64,000 bases of DNA from Bacteroidota bacterium (GTDB taxonomy: Bacteria > Bacteroidota > JABWAT01), in NCBI GenBank assembly GCA_017303995.1, contig JAFLBE010000013.1, positions 1 through 64,000 of the forward strand, in the 5' to 3' direction. The translations under genes were made by a program, and so were the position numbers. The notes under the pieces were generated by a model, which saw only the letters and a list, made by a program, of their open reading frames with translations, searched no databases and was not told the DNA's origin. Below, piece after piece: positions 8,928 through 18,278 of the stretch; the first letter of the stretch is position 1, and every line of letters starts with the position of its first letter.

Positions 8928-8930
8928 TTA

Positions 8931-10025
8931 ATGGGCACTTTTTCCAGAGAAGAACGGATCATGCGTCGTGTTATTGGTCTTGCAAAGCAAGGTCTGGGGC
9001 GGGTGAGTCCAAATCCTTTGGTTGGATGTGTGATTTACAAGGATGGCGTAAAAATTGGTGAAGGTCTCCACGAAAAATTTGGCGGACCACATGCTGAGGT
9101 AAACGCCATCGGTTCGGTAACCAATCCGGCTGATCTGGCCGGATCTGAGCTGTTCGTAAATCTTGAACCCTGTTGTCATTTCGGAAAAACACCACCCTGT
9201 ACGAACCTGATTATTCAGTCCGGAATAAAGCGGGTGGTGATTTCCAATCTGGATCCGTTTGAAAAAGTAAGCGGAAACGGTGTGAAACAACTTAGGGAAG
9301 CTGGAATAGAAGTCATTATTGGCGTGATGGAAACTGAAGGGGCCGAATTAAACCGGCCTTTTTTCTTTTCACAGAAAAATAAGCTGCCTTTTGTGACTGT
9401 TAAAATTGCCCAAACAGCTGACGGGCGGATTTCCACAGTTTCCGGTCAGTCAAAATGGATTACCGGTGAATCATCACGCAAGGATGTTCAAAATCTCAGG
9501 TTTGCCTCAGATGCTGTTTTGACCGGATCTGGAACTGCAAAAGCAGATAATCCCTCCTTAACCGTTCGTCTGGACGGAAACGACAAACAACCCTTCCGGA
9601 TTTTGCTCGATTCACATTTGTCTGTTCCCGCAGAATCCAATTTATTTACAGACTCATTTTCCAGCAAAACGATTGTCTTTCATTCTGATCAGATCACAGG
9701 TCCGTGCGGACCAAAATCATCGTTTCTTCCTGTTTCTGAAGCTGAAAACGGCTTAAATCTTCATCAAATCCTGGAGATTTGTTTTAAAAAGGGAATTCAT
9801 CAGATTTTGGTGGAAGCAGGTCCGGGAGTTGTTACCAGCCTTTTAAAATCAGGTTTGGTGAATCAACTTGTCATTTATCAGGCAGGAAAGTTACTTGGAA
9901 ACGGAAAGTCCTGGTTTGAAAATCCAGACATTCTGCAAACAGTTTCAGACGGAATTCAATTAAAACTTGATTCCGTTGAAATGATTCAAAACGATTTGAA
10001 AATCAGTTATTTACTCAAGGATTAA
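8931..10025 (+). CDS. ribD: Bifunctional riboflavin biosynthesis deaminase/reductase
   Basis: A 364-residue two-domain enzyme catalysing the second and third steps of riboflavin synthesis from GTP. The N-terminal deaminase domain (about 1-145) has the zinc motif HAE at 54-56 and the partner block LEPCCHFGKTPPC. The C-terminal NADPH-dependent reductase domain (about 150-364) has KIAQTADGRIS, the SKWITGESSR segment and the VEAGPGVVTSLL block. Length is normal for RibD. It starts three bases after the pgi stop and ends two bases before ribE, so it must be co-transcribed with both. No FMN riboswitch can precede it at this position, since there is no leader. Confidence 0.96.
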   Translation: MGTFSREERIMRRVIGLAKQGLGRVSPNPLVGCVIYKDGVKIGEGLHEKFGGPHAEVNAIGSVTNPADLAGSELFVNLEPCCHFGKTPPCTNLIIQSGIKRVVISNLDPFEKVSGNGVKQLREAGIEVIIGVMETEGAELNRPFFFSQKNKLPFVTVKIAQTADGRISTVSGQSKWITGESSRKDVQNLRFASDAVLTGSGTAKADNPSLTVRLDGNDKQPFRILLDSHLSVPAESNLFTDSFSSKTIVFHSDQITGPCGPKSSFLPVSEAENGLNLHQILEICFKKGIHQILVEAGPGVVTSLLKSGLVNQLVIYQAGKLLGNGKSWFENPDILQTVSDGIQLKLDSVEMIQNDLKISYLLKD

Positions 10026-10027
10026 AT

Positions 10028-10621
10028 ATGTTTACCGGTTTAATTGAAGAAGTTGGCGTTTTGGCAAAAGTTGACCCGATGGGTGATGGAAGAAAATTGA
10101 CTGTTCAGGCAACAACTGTCATGTCAGATCTCAAGGTCAATGATTCCATTGCAATTAATGGATGCTGCCAGACTGTAATTGAAGTTTCTCCAACCACTTT
10201 TTCCTGCATTTCAATTGAAGAAACCCTCAAGAAAACCACCTTTGGCTCATTCAAAACCGGCGATCACGTTAATTTGGAAAGACCTTTGCTTCCATCAACC
10301 AGAATGGGCGGGCATTTTGTCATGGGCCATGTGGATTGTGTGGGAGAGGTCATCCAAAAAGAAGTGCTTTCAACCAGCTGGACTTTTGATGTACGTTTTC
10401 CTGAAGAATTTGAGAAGTACATCATCCGCATCGGGTCAATTTCGATGGATGGAACCAGTTTAACCGTTGCTGACCTGAAAAAGAATGTGTTTACCGTGGC
10501 GATTATCCCGCATACCATGGATAAGACCGTTTTTCCTTCCTACGAAGTTGGATCAAAAGTAAATCTGGAATTTGATATGCTCGGAAAATATATGGAAAAA
10601 CTGGTTACCGGGAAAGACTGA
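10028..10621 (+). CDS. ribE: Riboflavin synthase alpha chain
   Basis: A 197-residue protein made of two similar beta-barrel halves, as is usual for the trimeric enzyme that dismutates two 6,7-dimethyl-8-ribityllumazines to riboflavin. It begins with the hallmark MFTGLIEEVG. The first half contains INGCCQTV and the end of the half carries NLERPLLPSTRMGGHFVMGHVD. The second half shows ISMDGTSLTV and ends KYMEKL. It is the last gene of the pgi-ribD-ribE run. ribBA and ribH are not in the window. The downstream end carries paired GGAGGGG hairpins that may end transcription. Confidence 0.96.
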   Translation: MFTGLIEEVGVLAKVDPMGDGRKLTVQATTVMSDLKVNDSIAINGCCQTVIEVSPTTFSCISIEETLKKTTFGSFKTGDHVNLERPLLPSTRMGGHFVMGHVDCVGEVIQKEVLSTSWTFDVRFPEEFEKYIIRIGSISMDGTSLTVADLKKNVFTVAIIPHTMDKTVFPSYEVGSKVNLEFDMLGKYMEKLVTGKD

Positions 10622-10677
10622 AAATTCGAATTTTGATGGTTTGAGTTTGGAAACTATTCAGTGGGATCATTTAAATT

Positions 10678-10798
10678 CCCCTCCTTTTCCAAAGGAGGGG
10701 TGGCGAAGCCGGGGTGGTTTGGCTGTTTACTCAAAATTCAAAGAAAACCACCCCATCAGTCTTACGACTGATTTCCCCTCCTTGAAAAGGAGGGGAAT
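10678..10798. repeat. Compound hairpin repeat, AAGGAGGGG family (copy 1)
   Basis: Three hairpins: CCCCTCCTTT / AAAGGAGGGG (10678-10700), ATCAGTC-TTAC-GACTGAT (10755-10772) and CCCCTCCTT / AAGGAGGGG (10775-10795). GGGGTGGTTT near 10711 pairs with AAACCACCCC near 10746, so the whole element can fold as one large inverted repeat. It lies between the convergent ribE and ppc genes. Related copies lie at 13868-13906 and 38201-38240. Confidence 0.85.
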
Positions 10799-10877
10799 CT
10801 TGTCCAAATTGAAAATTGATTATTTCAAGGTATAAGCGATTTTCCCGTAACCCGTAACCTGTGATTCGTAACCATCC

Positions 10878-13661
10878 TCATCCCGTATTTTTCATTCCTG
10901 CCGCAATACCGTTCACCGTTTCACGCAAAACGTGCAAAATCTTCTCTCTGTTTTCATCATTTTCAGGCAATGAACGCAATTCTCTGAGCAAATTGATCTG
11001 AATGATGTTCATCGGGTCAATGTAAGGATTTCTTCTTCTGATGGATTGCTGCAAAACCTTCTGGTGGTCAAGAATTTCTTCCTCACCGGTTATGGCGAGA
11101 ATGATTGAACGTGATTTTTCAAACTCTTCAAGCAATCCTTCAACAAACTTCTTCCCGTCCTGATTGCCATTAAACAGTGTCAGATAAGACCTGGCAATTT
11201 CAAGATTTGATTTACCGATGGCATTTTCAACGTTTTTAATAAAGGTTGAAAAGTACGTCCAGTTTTTATACAAAGTTTGCAGATAGGGAAGTCCACGTTC
11301 AGGGTTTTCCTGAATCCATTGGGTTAACCCAGATCCCACGCCGAACCAGCCGGGAATGAGAATACGGGTTTGCATCCACGAAAAAACCCATGGGATAGCT
11401 CTGAGATCCCGCAATGACTGACTTGCTTTTCTTTTCGATGGACGGCTGCCAATCTGTACCTGTGAAATCAGATCGATAGGGGTAAAAATCTGGTAAAGAG
11501 AAATAAAATTGGCATTATTCAGCAAATGCTGATAGTTCCACATAGCCGATTCACTGATTTTATCCATCACGGCGAAATAATCAGAAGTCTGGTCAACAGA
11601 AAGCTGGTCTTTATTGTCAATACTTGAAAAAATAACGGCATTTGCCACTTGTTCGAAAGTTCGAAGTGCAATATCCTGAAAACCATATTTGCTGGAAATC
11701 ATTTCACCTTGCTCGGTAATTCTGATTTTGCCGTTAATGGTGCCCTTAGGCTGTGCAAGAATCGCTTCGCTTGAGTATCCGCCCCCGCGACCGATTGACC
11801 CGCCACGACCGTGAAACAGCCTGAATTTAATACCTGCCCGGTCACTGATGTCACGAATTCTGATTTGAGCTTTATACAATTCCCAGGTTGAGGTCAGAAT
11901 ACCACCGTCTTTGGAAGAATCTGAATAGCCGAGCATGATTTCCTGGAAGTAGTTTCGTGTGCTTAAAGCCTCCTTGTAAACAGCAGTTCCAAACAGACTT
12001 TCAAGCACATATTCCATATTATGAAGGTCATGAATGGTTTCGAATAACGGTACAATATTCAGTTTCAGTAGACGTTTTCCTGCACCGGTTAAGCTGTAAA
12101 GTCCGAATTCTTTAAAGAGGAGAAGCAGACCCAGAATGTCGGTTTCACGTTCACACATCGAAATTACGAAATTTTCGAACATGAGCGGATCAACATGGTC
12201 AAGTCCCCATCTGACGGTTCTGATGGTTTCAATTAACTCCTGAGTTGGGTCAGAATAAACAAATTCCGGAGAGTAAAGGGGACGGGGTGAAGCAATTTCA
12301 TGCACCAGAACTGATTTTTGTTCACCTTCAGAAAGACGTTTCCAGTTGGGTGAAGCACCCGATTGCCGCAAAATCTCTGCAACTGCCTGGCGGATGATTT
12401 CAGAACTTTGGCGCACATCTAAGGTTGCAAAGTGAAACCCAAATGTTCTTACTTTAAAAATTAAGGGATCGATCCAGGTTTCAACCAAAACCTTGCTGTT
12501 CTGGTTGCAAAGTTCAGCACTGATAAGCGTCAAATCAGAAAGAAACTCTTTCGAATCACTATAAATGAAAGGTCCGGGTTTTTCTGTCCCAACTTGTTCA
12601 AAGGTATGTAGCAACCGCTGGGAAATTAAAGTCATTTTGATGCGGAATTGCTCGTACGGATTTTTAATCAGCTCTTCAGCAGCTTTTGGGTCAACAAGCC
12701 GGTAGCTTTCAAAATCTGCCTCAACATTTTCCTTAAACTCTGAACTGTAAGAAAACCTGAGTTCACTGCTGGTCAGAATGGAGATGAGGTGATTGGTTTC
12801 CCGGTAATATTGATTCAGTACGTGTTTTTTGTGAAGTTTGATGGTTTCCCGGGTGATTTCAGGAGTCACAAACGGGTGCCCGTCACGATCCCCGCCAATC
12901 CACGAACCTGGCCGGATCATGGTGGGGATTTCATAATTTTCAGGTAAAATCGATTTGAAAATGTATTTAAACTTCCGGTAAAAATCACCCATGACCGGAT
13001 AAATGATCTGATCAAGATAAAACAGACCCGTTTTTACTTCATCAATGACTTCAACTTTTTGCATCCTGACTTCATCAGTTTGCCAGATGGTCGTAATTTC
13101 TGCTTTGATTTGGGTACTGATCAATTCGGTTTCGAGCGGAGTCAGATTGACCGATTCCCGTTTTTTCATCAGATCGAATAACCGCTGGTATTTTTCCAGC
13201 ATGGTGTGGCGTTTGGCTTCTGTCGGATGGGCGGTGAAAGTCGGCGAAATTTCAACCTGCTTTAAAAATTCGAGAAAATAATTGATGGCCTCGGGTTTGA
13301 GGTTGAGGTCACGTTTCAGGTCAGCCAGGCTGCCACGGCTTTGGGTATTTCCCGGCTCCATTTCATACTGACGGCTTCTTCTGAAACGGTGGACATGTTC
13401 GGCAAGGTTGACAAGGTGAAAATAGGTTGTAAACGCCCGAACGAGCAAAGACAATTCATCGAGTGTATTACCTGAAAGCAGTTTGGTCAGTTCATCATAG
13501 ACTTTTGAACCTGCTTCATCGTTGAGGGCAATGGCCTTGGTTCTGACGGTTTCTTCTAGTTTAAACAACCAGTCACCAGATTGTTCTCTGATCACCTCAC
13601 CTAAAAGTTCACCCAGATAATGAACATCATTGCGCAACGGATTGTCTTTTTGGTTTTGCAT
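10878..13661 (-). CDS. ppc: Phosphoenolpyruvate carboxylase
   Basis: A 927-residue enzyme, normal length for bacterial PEPC, forming oxaloacetate from PEP and bicarbonate to replenish the TCA cycle. The active-site motif FTAHPTEAKR gives the catalytic His at 145. Further signatures are GSWIGGDRDGHPFV, the GYSDSSKDGGILTS block, the FHGRGGSIGRGGG glycine loop, and a C-terminal YIDPMNIIQINLL segment. The protein ends in ..AAGMKNTG, the conserved PEPC C-terminus, so it is intact. GAGG lies upstream of the ATG. It runs towards ribE and shares the repeat-filled end with it. A smaller repeat tract (13757-13906) separates it from the dipeptidase upstream. Confidence 0.97.
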   Translation of the reverse strand: MQNQKDNPLRNDVHYLGELLGEVIREQSGDWLFKLEETVRTKAIALNDEAGSKVYDELTKLLSGNTLDELSLLVRAFTTYFHLVNLAEHVHRFRRSRQYEMEPGNTQSRGSLADLKRDLNLKPEAINYFLEFLKQVEISPTFTAHPTEAKRHTMLEKYQRLFDLMKKRESVNLTPLETELISTQIKAEITTIWQTDEVRMQKVEVIDEVKTGLFYLDQIIYPVMGDFYRKFKYIFKSILPENYEIPTMIRPGSWIGGDRDGHPFVTPEITRETIKLHKKHVLNQYYRETNHLISILTSSELRFSYSSEFKENVEADFESYRLVDPKAAEELIKNPYEQFRIKMTLISQRLLHTFEQVGTEKPGPFIYSDSKEFLSDLTLISAELCNQNSKVLVETWIDPLIFKVRTFGFHFATLDVRQSSEIIRQAVAEILRQSGASPNWKRLSEGEQKSVLVHEIASPRPLYSPEFVYSDPTQELIETIRTVRWGLDHVDPLMFENFVISMCERETDILGLLLLFKEFGLYSLTGAGKRLLKLNIVPLFETIHDLHNMEYVLESLFGTAVYKEALSTRNYFQEIMLGYSDSSKDGGILTSTWELYKAQIRIRDISDRAGIKFRLFHGRGGSIGRGGGYSSEAILAQPKGTINGKIRITEQGEMISSKYGFQDIALRTFEQVANAVIFSSIDNKDQLSVDQTSDYFAVMDKISESAMWNYQHLLNNANFISLYQIFTPIDLISQVQIGSRPSKRKASQSLRDLRAIPWVFSWMQTRILIPGWFGVGSGLTQWIQENPERGLPYLQTLYKNWTYFSTFIKNVENAIGKSNLEIARSYLTLFNGNQDGKKFVEGLLEEFEKSRSIILAITGEEEILDHQKVLQQSIRRRNPYIDPMNIIQINLLRELRSLPENDENREKILHVLRETVNGIAAGMKNTG

Positions 13662-13756
13662 GCAAACCTCAGATTCATTTAGTAAGTAAAGCCAATCGGC
13701 CAGACTTGTATTAAAAGTACGAAAACGTTAAAATTAGATTAAAAAAGTAAATTAAG

Positions 13757-13830
13757 CAAAAAACAAGTGGTAAGTCGAGCGTAGCGAAGATCCCGAACTC
13801 GCTTCGGGGTGGTAAGTTGGGGAAGTGAAG
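13757..13830. repeat. Composite repeat: AAGTGGTAAGT motif plus CCCGAA hairpin
   Basis: ACAAGTGGTAAGT followed by CGAGCGTAGCGAAGATCCCG and a CCCGAA / TTCGGG hairpin. Similar composites lie at 32568-32680 and 61674-61745. The rest of the ppc-dipeptidase gap has no gene; an open frame at 13711-13911 is formed by this repeat and the next. Confidence 0.75.
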
Positions 13831-13867
13831 ATCATTATTTAATAAATCGGCCTGACAAGCGATAAAC

Positions 13868-13906
13868 TCCCCTCCTTTTTTAAAGGAGGGGTTGGGGGTG
13901 GTTTGT
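13868..13906. repeat. AAGGAGGGG hairpin repeat (copy 2)
   Basis: CTCCCCTCC, T-rich centre, then AAAGGAGGGG and GGGGGTGGTTTG. It lies immediately after the stop of the dipeptidase gene and could stop its transcription. Confidence 0.8.
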
Positions 13907-13907
13907 A

Positions 13908-15293
13908 TCACTTTTTCCCGATTTTCGCCAATTCTTCAAAAAGATAAATCTGACTGATGATTGCCTTTTTAAAATCACCCAAATGTAAAGATTCATTTTC
14001 TGAGTGAGCATTGGTGTAAGGGTCTTCAATTCCGGTTAACAAGGCTGGTACATTTCCAAGGGCTTCAGAAAACGGACCTGCAAATGGAATCGACCCACCA
14101 CTGCCAACATAAACAGGATCTTTGTCATAACCTTTTTTCAATGCAATTCTTGTTGCTTCAAAATAAGGGTGATCACTGTCAGTCAACCAAAAATCGCCTC
14201 TGGCTTCTTCGGTAAAAGTCAAAGAAACATTCCATGGCTTCAGTTCAAGAATTCTTTTTTTCAGTAATTCAATGGCTGATTTTCTCGAAATATTTGGCAC
14301 AGTTCTGAGTCCAAGTTTAACCCAAACCGAATCCATAATCACGTTCCCTGCAGATTTTCTGCTGCCAGATTCAATGGAATTCACAACGAGTGAGGGTTTT
14401 CTCCACATCCGTTCCAGAATTTCATCGTCTTCGCCAAAAATATCAACGCCGGGCTCCATGGTTGCCTGATCCCGTAGAATTTCCTGAGTCATTCCCAGAC
14501 TTTTATACATGGCGCGTTCTGTTGGCGTGAGTGGCTTAATCATCGCATTGAGCTCAGGAATATCGAGATTTCCATTGTCATCAACCAATTTCGCCAGAAT
14601 TTTTGAAAGAGCAATGGTCGGATCAGGAATCGGTCCGCCATAAATTCCGGAATGAAGCGGGTGATCCAGCACTTTTAATTCGACCTGAAGGGTAACCAAT
14701 CCTCTCAGGCTTATCGTTAAAGAGGGAATACCCGTGTCATAATTTCCGACATCAGCGAGAACCATTACATCGGCCTGGACTTTTGCAGAATATTTTTTCA
14801 GAAAATCCATCAGGTGAGCAGAACCGATTTCTTCTTCGCCCTCGATGATTACTTTCACATTGACGGGGATTTTTCCTGTTGATTTCAGGCAGGAGGTAAT
14901 CGATGCCAGGTGAACCATGATTCCGGCTTTGTCATCGGCAATTCCACGGGCATAAATACGGTCACCTACGATGGTTGGTTCATAAACGGGTGTTTTCCAG
15001 AGTTCTTCACGCATCGGTGGCTGAACGTCATGGTGAGCATAAAGTAAAATAGTGGGTTTATCGGCCCCGGCATGCAGCCAGTCACCATAAATGTAGGGGT
15101 GGACACCGGGAATTCTGAGAATTTCGACGTGTTCAAGTCCTGATTCTGTCATGAAATCTGCAACCTGATTGGCAGAAGTTTCCAGGTGGACAAAATCAAA
15201 GCCATCCCAGGAACAGGAAGGAATTCTGGCAAGGGTTTTCAGTTGGTCAAGAAAGAGTTCAAAGTGGTCATTTGCATAAGTATCGGCGGTCAT
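13908..15293 (-). CDS. M20 family dipeptidase
   Basis: A 461-residue metallopeptidase of the M20 family, dipeptidase branch (PepV/CNDP-like length and layout). Zinc-binding and catalytic blocks: LLYAHHDVQPP (first His-Asp pair), YARGIADDKAGIMVHL (bridging Asp), IEGEEEIGS (catalytic Glu pair), and a C-terminal NAHSENESLHLGDF block with the last His. A dimerisation lid domain occupies roughly residues 190-340. No signal peptide, so it should act in the cytoplasm on di- or small peptides or N-acyl amino acids. GAGGATG stands in front of the ATG. The TonB receptor gene lies upstream on the same strand but is separated by a strong terminator, so the two are probably not one transcript. Confidence 0.9.
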   Translation of the reverse strand: MTADTYANDHFELFLDQLKTLARIPSCSWDGFDFVHLETSANQVADFMTESGLEHVEILRIPGVHPYIYGDWLHAGADKPTILLYAHHDVQPPMREELWKTPVYEPTIVGDRIYARGIADDKAGIMVHLASITSCLKSTGKIPVNVKVIIEGEEEIGSAHLMDFLKKYSAKVQADVMVLADVGNYDTGIPSLTISLRGLVTLQVELKVLDHPLHSGIYGGPIPDPTIALSKILAKLVDDNGNLDIPELNAMIKPLTPTERAMYKSLGMTQEILRDQATMEPGVDIFGEDDEILERMWRKPSLVVNSIESGSRKSAGNVIMDSVWVKLGLRTVPNISRKSAIELLKKRILELKPWNVSLTFTEEARGDFWLTDSDHPYFEATRIALKKGYDKDPVYVGSGGSIPFAGPFSEALGNVPALLTGIEDPYTNAHSENESLHLGDFKKAIISQIYLFEELAKIGKK

Positions 15294-15348
15294 AACATCC
15301 TCATAGTTAAAGACTAAAAAATACGAATTTATGGGATTGAAGGAAACA

Positions 15349-15381
15349 AAAAAGTCCGCCTTTTTGGGGCGGACTTTTTTG
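15349..15381 (-). terminator. Terminator of the TonB receptor gene
   Basis: Stem AAGTCCGCC / GGCGGACTT flanked by A and T runs, so it could work in both directions. It lies 21 bases after the receptor stop on the minus strand, and upstream of the dipeptidase start. Confidence 0.92.
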
Positions 15382-15401
15382 GGAAGGGAAGAGGTAAAAG
15401 T

Positions 15402-18023
15402 TTAGAAATTAAAACCTGCACTCAATACATAAGTTCTACCGGCTCCATAAAAGACTTTTGCGGTTGCAGCGTCGTGGAGAGTACCATCATCAGCATCAGA
15501 AATGTATTGTGAATTCATAGCATTATAAATATTGAATCCAAATGTAAATGACTGAACGCCGAGGTTTGAAAGCTGCAAATTATAAGAAGTAAATATATTT
15601 ACCACTGAAAAGGCTGGTAGTTTCCAGGAATTTACCTGATCAGTTTTTTTACTTCTTGATTCAGGGTCGAATCTTGCATACATCCTGTCAAAGTAGTTTA
15701 ATACCGGCTTGAAGGTTATTGAGGCATTATCAGTAATTTGATCCTGATAGGTTAAACTGAATGAAGCCGAAGTCATTGGAAAATCACCAACATACACATC
15801 TTTTGCATACACGTTGGCAGAGTCAATTGTTTGACCGCCATCATTTCTGATTTCAACATCAGTAACATTTGTATTCCAAACGTTTTTTGACAACGAGAGC
15901 ATTGAGTTTATTTCAAGATTTTCATTGAGTATATAACGAATATTCAGCTCAGCACCCCTGTGAAAAGCACTCATACCCGGTACAATTGCCCGATATTCAG
16001 CACCTACAGAATCAAATCCTCTAAGTGACATGGTTTTATCTTCCCACCAGGTGAGGAAGCCATTTAATTCGACTGCCAACATTTCTGAACGATACCCATA
16101 CCCGCCTTCAATTGCATAAATTTTTTCATTTTTCGTATCAGGGTATTGAGTATTATTTGTTTTGAAAACCACATCAAAAAACGGTGCTTTTGAAATATTT
16201 CCAATGTTAATAAAAATATTTTGGTTATCATCAAGATTTAAGTTAGAACCCAGTTTCAAATTATATCCGGGAAATTTAACCCAATCGGTTTCAAGCGGAT
16301 CGAGACTGGCAAGTTTGCTATAATAATTTGCAACAGAATCAGGGGTTGAATTAAAATCGTGTACCGTTAAATTGGCATCCCTTACCTTAAAGTAATCAAT
16401 TCGCTTATAGCTTGTTATATTTCCAGCAACGTTTAGAAAGACACTATAATCAGGGGTTTTATATTCTGCCTGACCAAATCCACCGCCAACATATACTAAC
16501 CCATCATTACTGTAATCGATTTTGTCGCCAACATTTAATTTTGTTTTTGGATCACGGTTCTTATCACTGCTGTTCAGAAAATAGCTACCGCCCAAAAGAT
16601 TTGTAATTTCTCGGAAATGAATTCCGCGATAATACCGTGCATCAACTCCTGCAGAAAGTGTTGTATTTTCATCAACGTTGAACTTCAGAGTACTTAGAAA
16701 TCCATACCAATTATGATCATTTCTGGATGATCTTAAAATTCCAACTGATCCAGTCGTGCTTGCCGTATTTTTTGTCCACAACCCATCAAAATCAAGTGTG
16801 CCATCAACTTTTTTTACAGCATTGGTTCCATATGCACCTGTACCACCGCCTGTTCCAAAAGAAGCATAGATAATTGTAGCTAGCATCATATCATCTTTAA
16901 TTTGCCAATTGTGGTTAAGATTCATTGCTGGCTTATGGTAATAATTTACCGCAAGGTCAATTTCCTTTCCATTTAGCATACCCCAGCCTGCATTATAATC
17001 TAAACCTCTGCTTGACCATTCATTTTTTGTAAGTTTACTGTTTCTTTGTCCGTGTTTTTGAGGAGACCCGATAACAGTAAAATCAAGTGTCTGATTTTCA
17101 AATTTCTTTCCGATTGTAAGAAAATAGGTAAATTCATCGAGCCAGGTTCTGTCAGCAAAACCATCAGTGGTTTTATGTGAAACCAAACCAGAAACCGCTA
17201 AACCATTTTCAAGTAAACCAGTAGAAAATGCTGCTGATTTTTTGGTGTAATGATTGCTTCCAGTTTCAAATTTGATACGGGTACTTTTTGAAGCATCAGT
17301 TGAAACTGTCTGAATATTTATAAGTCCGCCAACGGATGAAACAGAATAGGGAGTTGCTCCAAGTCCACGCTGAACTTGGATGTTTCTTGCTACTTCTCCA
17401 AGGCCAGCCCAATTTGACCAATAAACCTTCGAGTTCTCCATATCATTTACAGGAACTCCATTGATCATCACTGCAATATTGTTTTGATCGAAACCTCTGA
17501 TTGAAATTCTGGAATCTCCTGGCCCACCCCCGGTTTCAGTTGCGTAAACAGACGGAAGTGTATTTAAAACCATTGAAATATCTTTATCGCCAAGAGAGCC
17601 TTTAATGTCCTGTGCCTTTAATTCAGAAAATGCAACAGGTGTTTCTCTTTCGCGTGCTTTATTCGCTTCGATAAGCACTTCACCCAGTTCAACATCTTCT
17701 GATTGAAGAGAAAAAGTTAGAAATACAGATTTGCCAGTTGTGATCTCAACCTGTTTTTCAACTGTTGTAAATCCGAGGTATGATGCTTTAACAATGTAGG
17801 TACCCTCAGGTATATTTGGGATAATAAAATTTCCGGAAATATTTGTTGTGGCACCGATTTGCGTAGATTCCAATGAAACGTTAGCTAAAAAAATTGGTTC
17901 CCCACTTTTTGTTTCTGTAATTCTACCTTTTATTGTTCCCTGTGCAAAAACTGAGGTACTTAAAAGTAAAGTAACTGCCAGGGTTTGGAAGTTTAAAACT
18001 GATTTCAATATCCGATGGGTCAT
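15402..18023 (-). CDS. TonB-dependent outer-membrane receptor
   Basis: An 873-residue outer-membrane receptor. Signal peptide (1-27, ending VFAQ), then a CarboxypepD_reg-like beta-sandwich (about 28-115; GTIKGRITETKSGEPI.. and a GTYIVKASYLGF core), a plug domain (about 120-240; INGVPVNDMENSKVYWSNW, IQVQRGLGATPYS, SVGGLINIQT) and a large beta-barrel ending in the aromatic RTYVLSAGFNF typical of Omp85-inserted barrels. The N-terminal domain is typical of Bacteroidota-type receptors. Ligand unknown: no SusD partner, siderophore or vitamin gene is adjacent, so it does not look like a SusC. AGAGGGA precedes the ATG. The M20 dipeptidase beyond its terminator might hint at peptide uptake, but this is weak. 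Confidence 0.92.
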   Translation of the reverse strand: MTHRILKSVLNFQTLAVTLLLSTSVFAQGTIKGRITETKSGEPIFLANVSLESTQIGATTNISGNFIIPNIPEGTYIVKASYLGFTTVEKQVEITTGKSVFLTFSLQSEDVELGEVLIEANKARERETPVAFSELKAQDIKGSLGDKDISMVLNTLPSVYATETGGGPGDSRISIRGFDQNNIAVMINGVPVNDMENSKVYWSNWAGLGEVARNIQVQRGLGATPYSVSSVGGLINIQTVSTDASKSTRIKFETGSNHYTKKSAAFSTGLLENGLAVSGLVSHKTTDGFADRTWLDEFTYFLTIGKKFENQTLDFTVIGSPQKHGQRNSKLTKNEWSSRGLDYNAGWGMLNGKEIDLAVNYYHKPAMNLNHNWQIKDDMMLATIIYASFGTGGGTGAYGTNAVKKVDGTLDFDGLWTKNTASTTGSVGILRSSRNDHNWYGFLSTLKFNVDENTTLSAGVDARYYRGIHFREITNLLGGSYFLNSSDKNRDPKTKLNVGDKIDYSNDGLVYVGGGFGQAEYKTPDYSVFLNVAGNITSYKRIDYFKVRDANLTVHDFNSTPDSVANYYSKLASLDPLETDWVKFPGYNLKLGSNLNLDDNQNIFINIGNISKAPFFDVVFKTNNTQYPDTKNEKIYAIEGGYGYRSEMLAVELNGFLTWWEDKTMSLRGFDSVGAEYRAIVPGMSAFHRGAELNIRYILNENLEINSMLSLSKNVWNTNVTDVEIRNDGGQTIDSANVYAKDVYVGDFPMTSASFSLTYQDQITDNASITFKPVLNYFDRMYARFDPESRSKKTDQVNSWKLPAFSVVNIFTSYNLQLSNLGVQSFTFGFNIYNAMNSQYISDADDGTLHDAATAKVFYGAGRTYVLSAGFNF

Positions 18024-18105
18024 ACAATTCCCTCTTTTTAGTTGATTCTAGCAGGTCTTTTGTCTTTTCACTTTTTTAGAAATGAAATTTGCTTGTGAAT
18101 ATACC

Positions 18106-18135
18106 CAAATTTATGAAATAGATCACAAATTCAAA
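18106..18135 (-). promoter_or_regulatory. Predicted promoter of the TonB receptor gene
   Basis: Read on the minus strand: TTTG (18135-18132), 18 bases, then TAAATTTG (18113-18106), an exact TAnnTTTG match. The start codon is about 85 bases downstream. The spacer is one base short of the usual range. Confidence 0.4.
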
Positions 18136-18241
18136 ACAACAAACAGAAGATACCATAGTCTTTTGTGAAGATTTAATATCCAGATAACATTAAACTTTAA
18201 ATGAGGATAACCATTAAAGAAAACAGAGATTTCCCTAAAAC

Positions 18242-18271
18242 AAAAAAGCCGGAGTGTTTTCCGGCTTTTTT
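18242..18271 (-). terminator. Terminator of speA
   Basis: AAAAAAGCCGGA / TCCGGCTTTTTT with a 6-base loop, 8 bases beyond the speA stop. It is symmetrical with A and T tails. Confidence 0.93.
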
Positions 18272-18278
18272 GTTACTA

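Noticed and set aside
8928-8930. FMN riboswitch in front of ribD
   Set aside because: Only three bases separate pgi and ribD, so there is no room for a leader.
13711-13911. 66-residue minus-strand frame between ppc and the dipeptidase
   Set aside because: Encoded by the AAGGAGGGG and CCCGAA repeats; no independent support.
15402-18023. Receptor as a SusC-type polysaccharide importer
   Set aside because: No susD-like gene is adjacent and the barrel and plug lack clear SusC-specific context; kept as a general TonB receptor.
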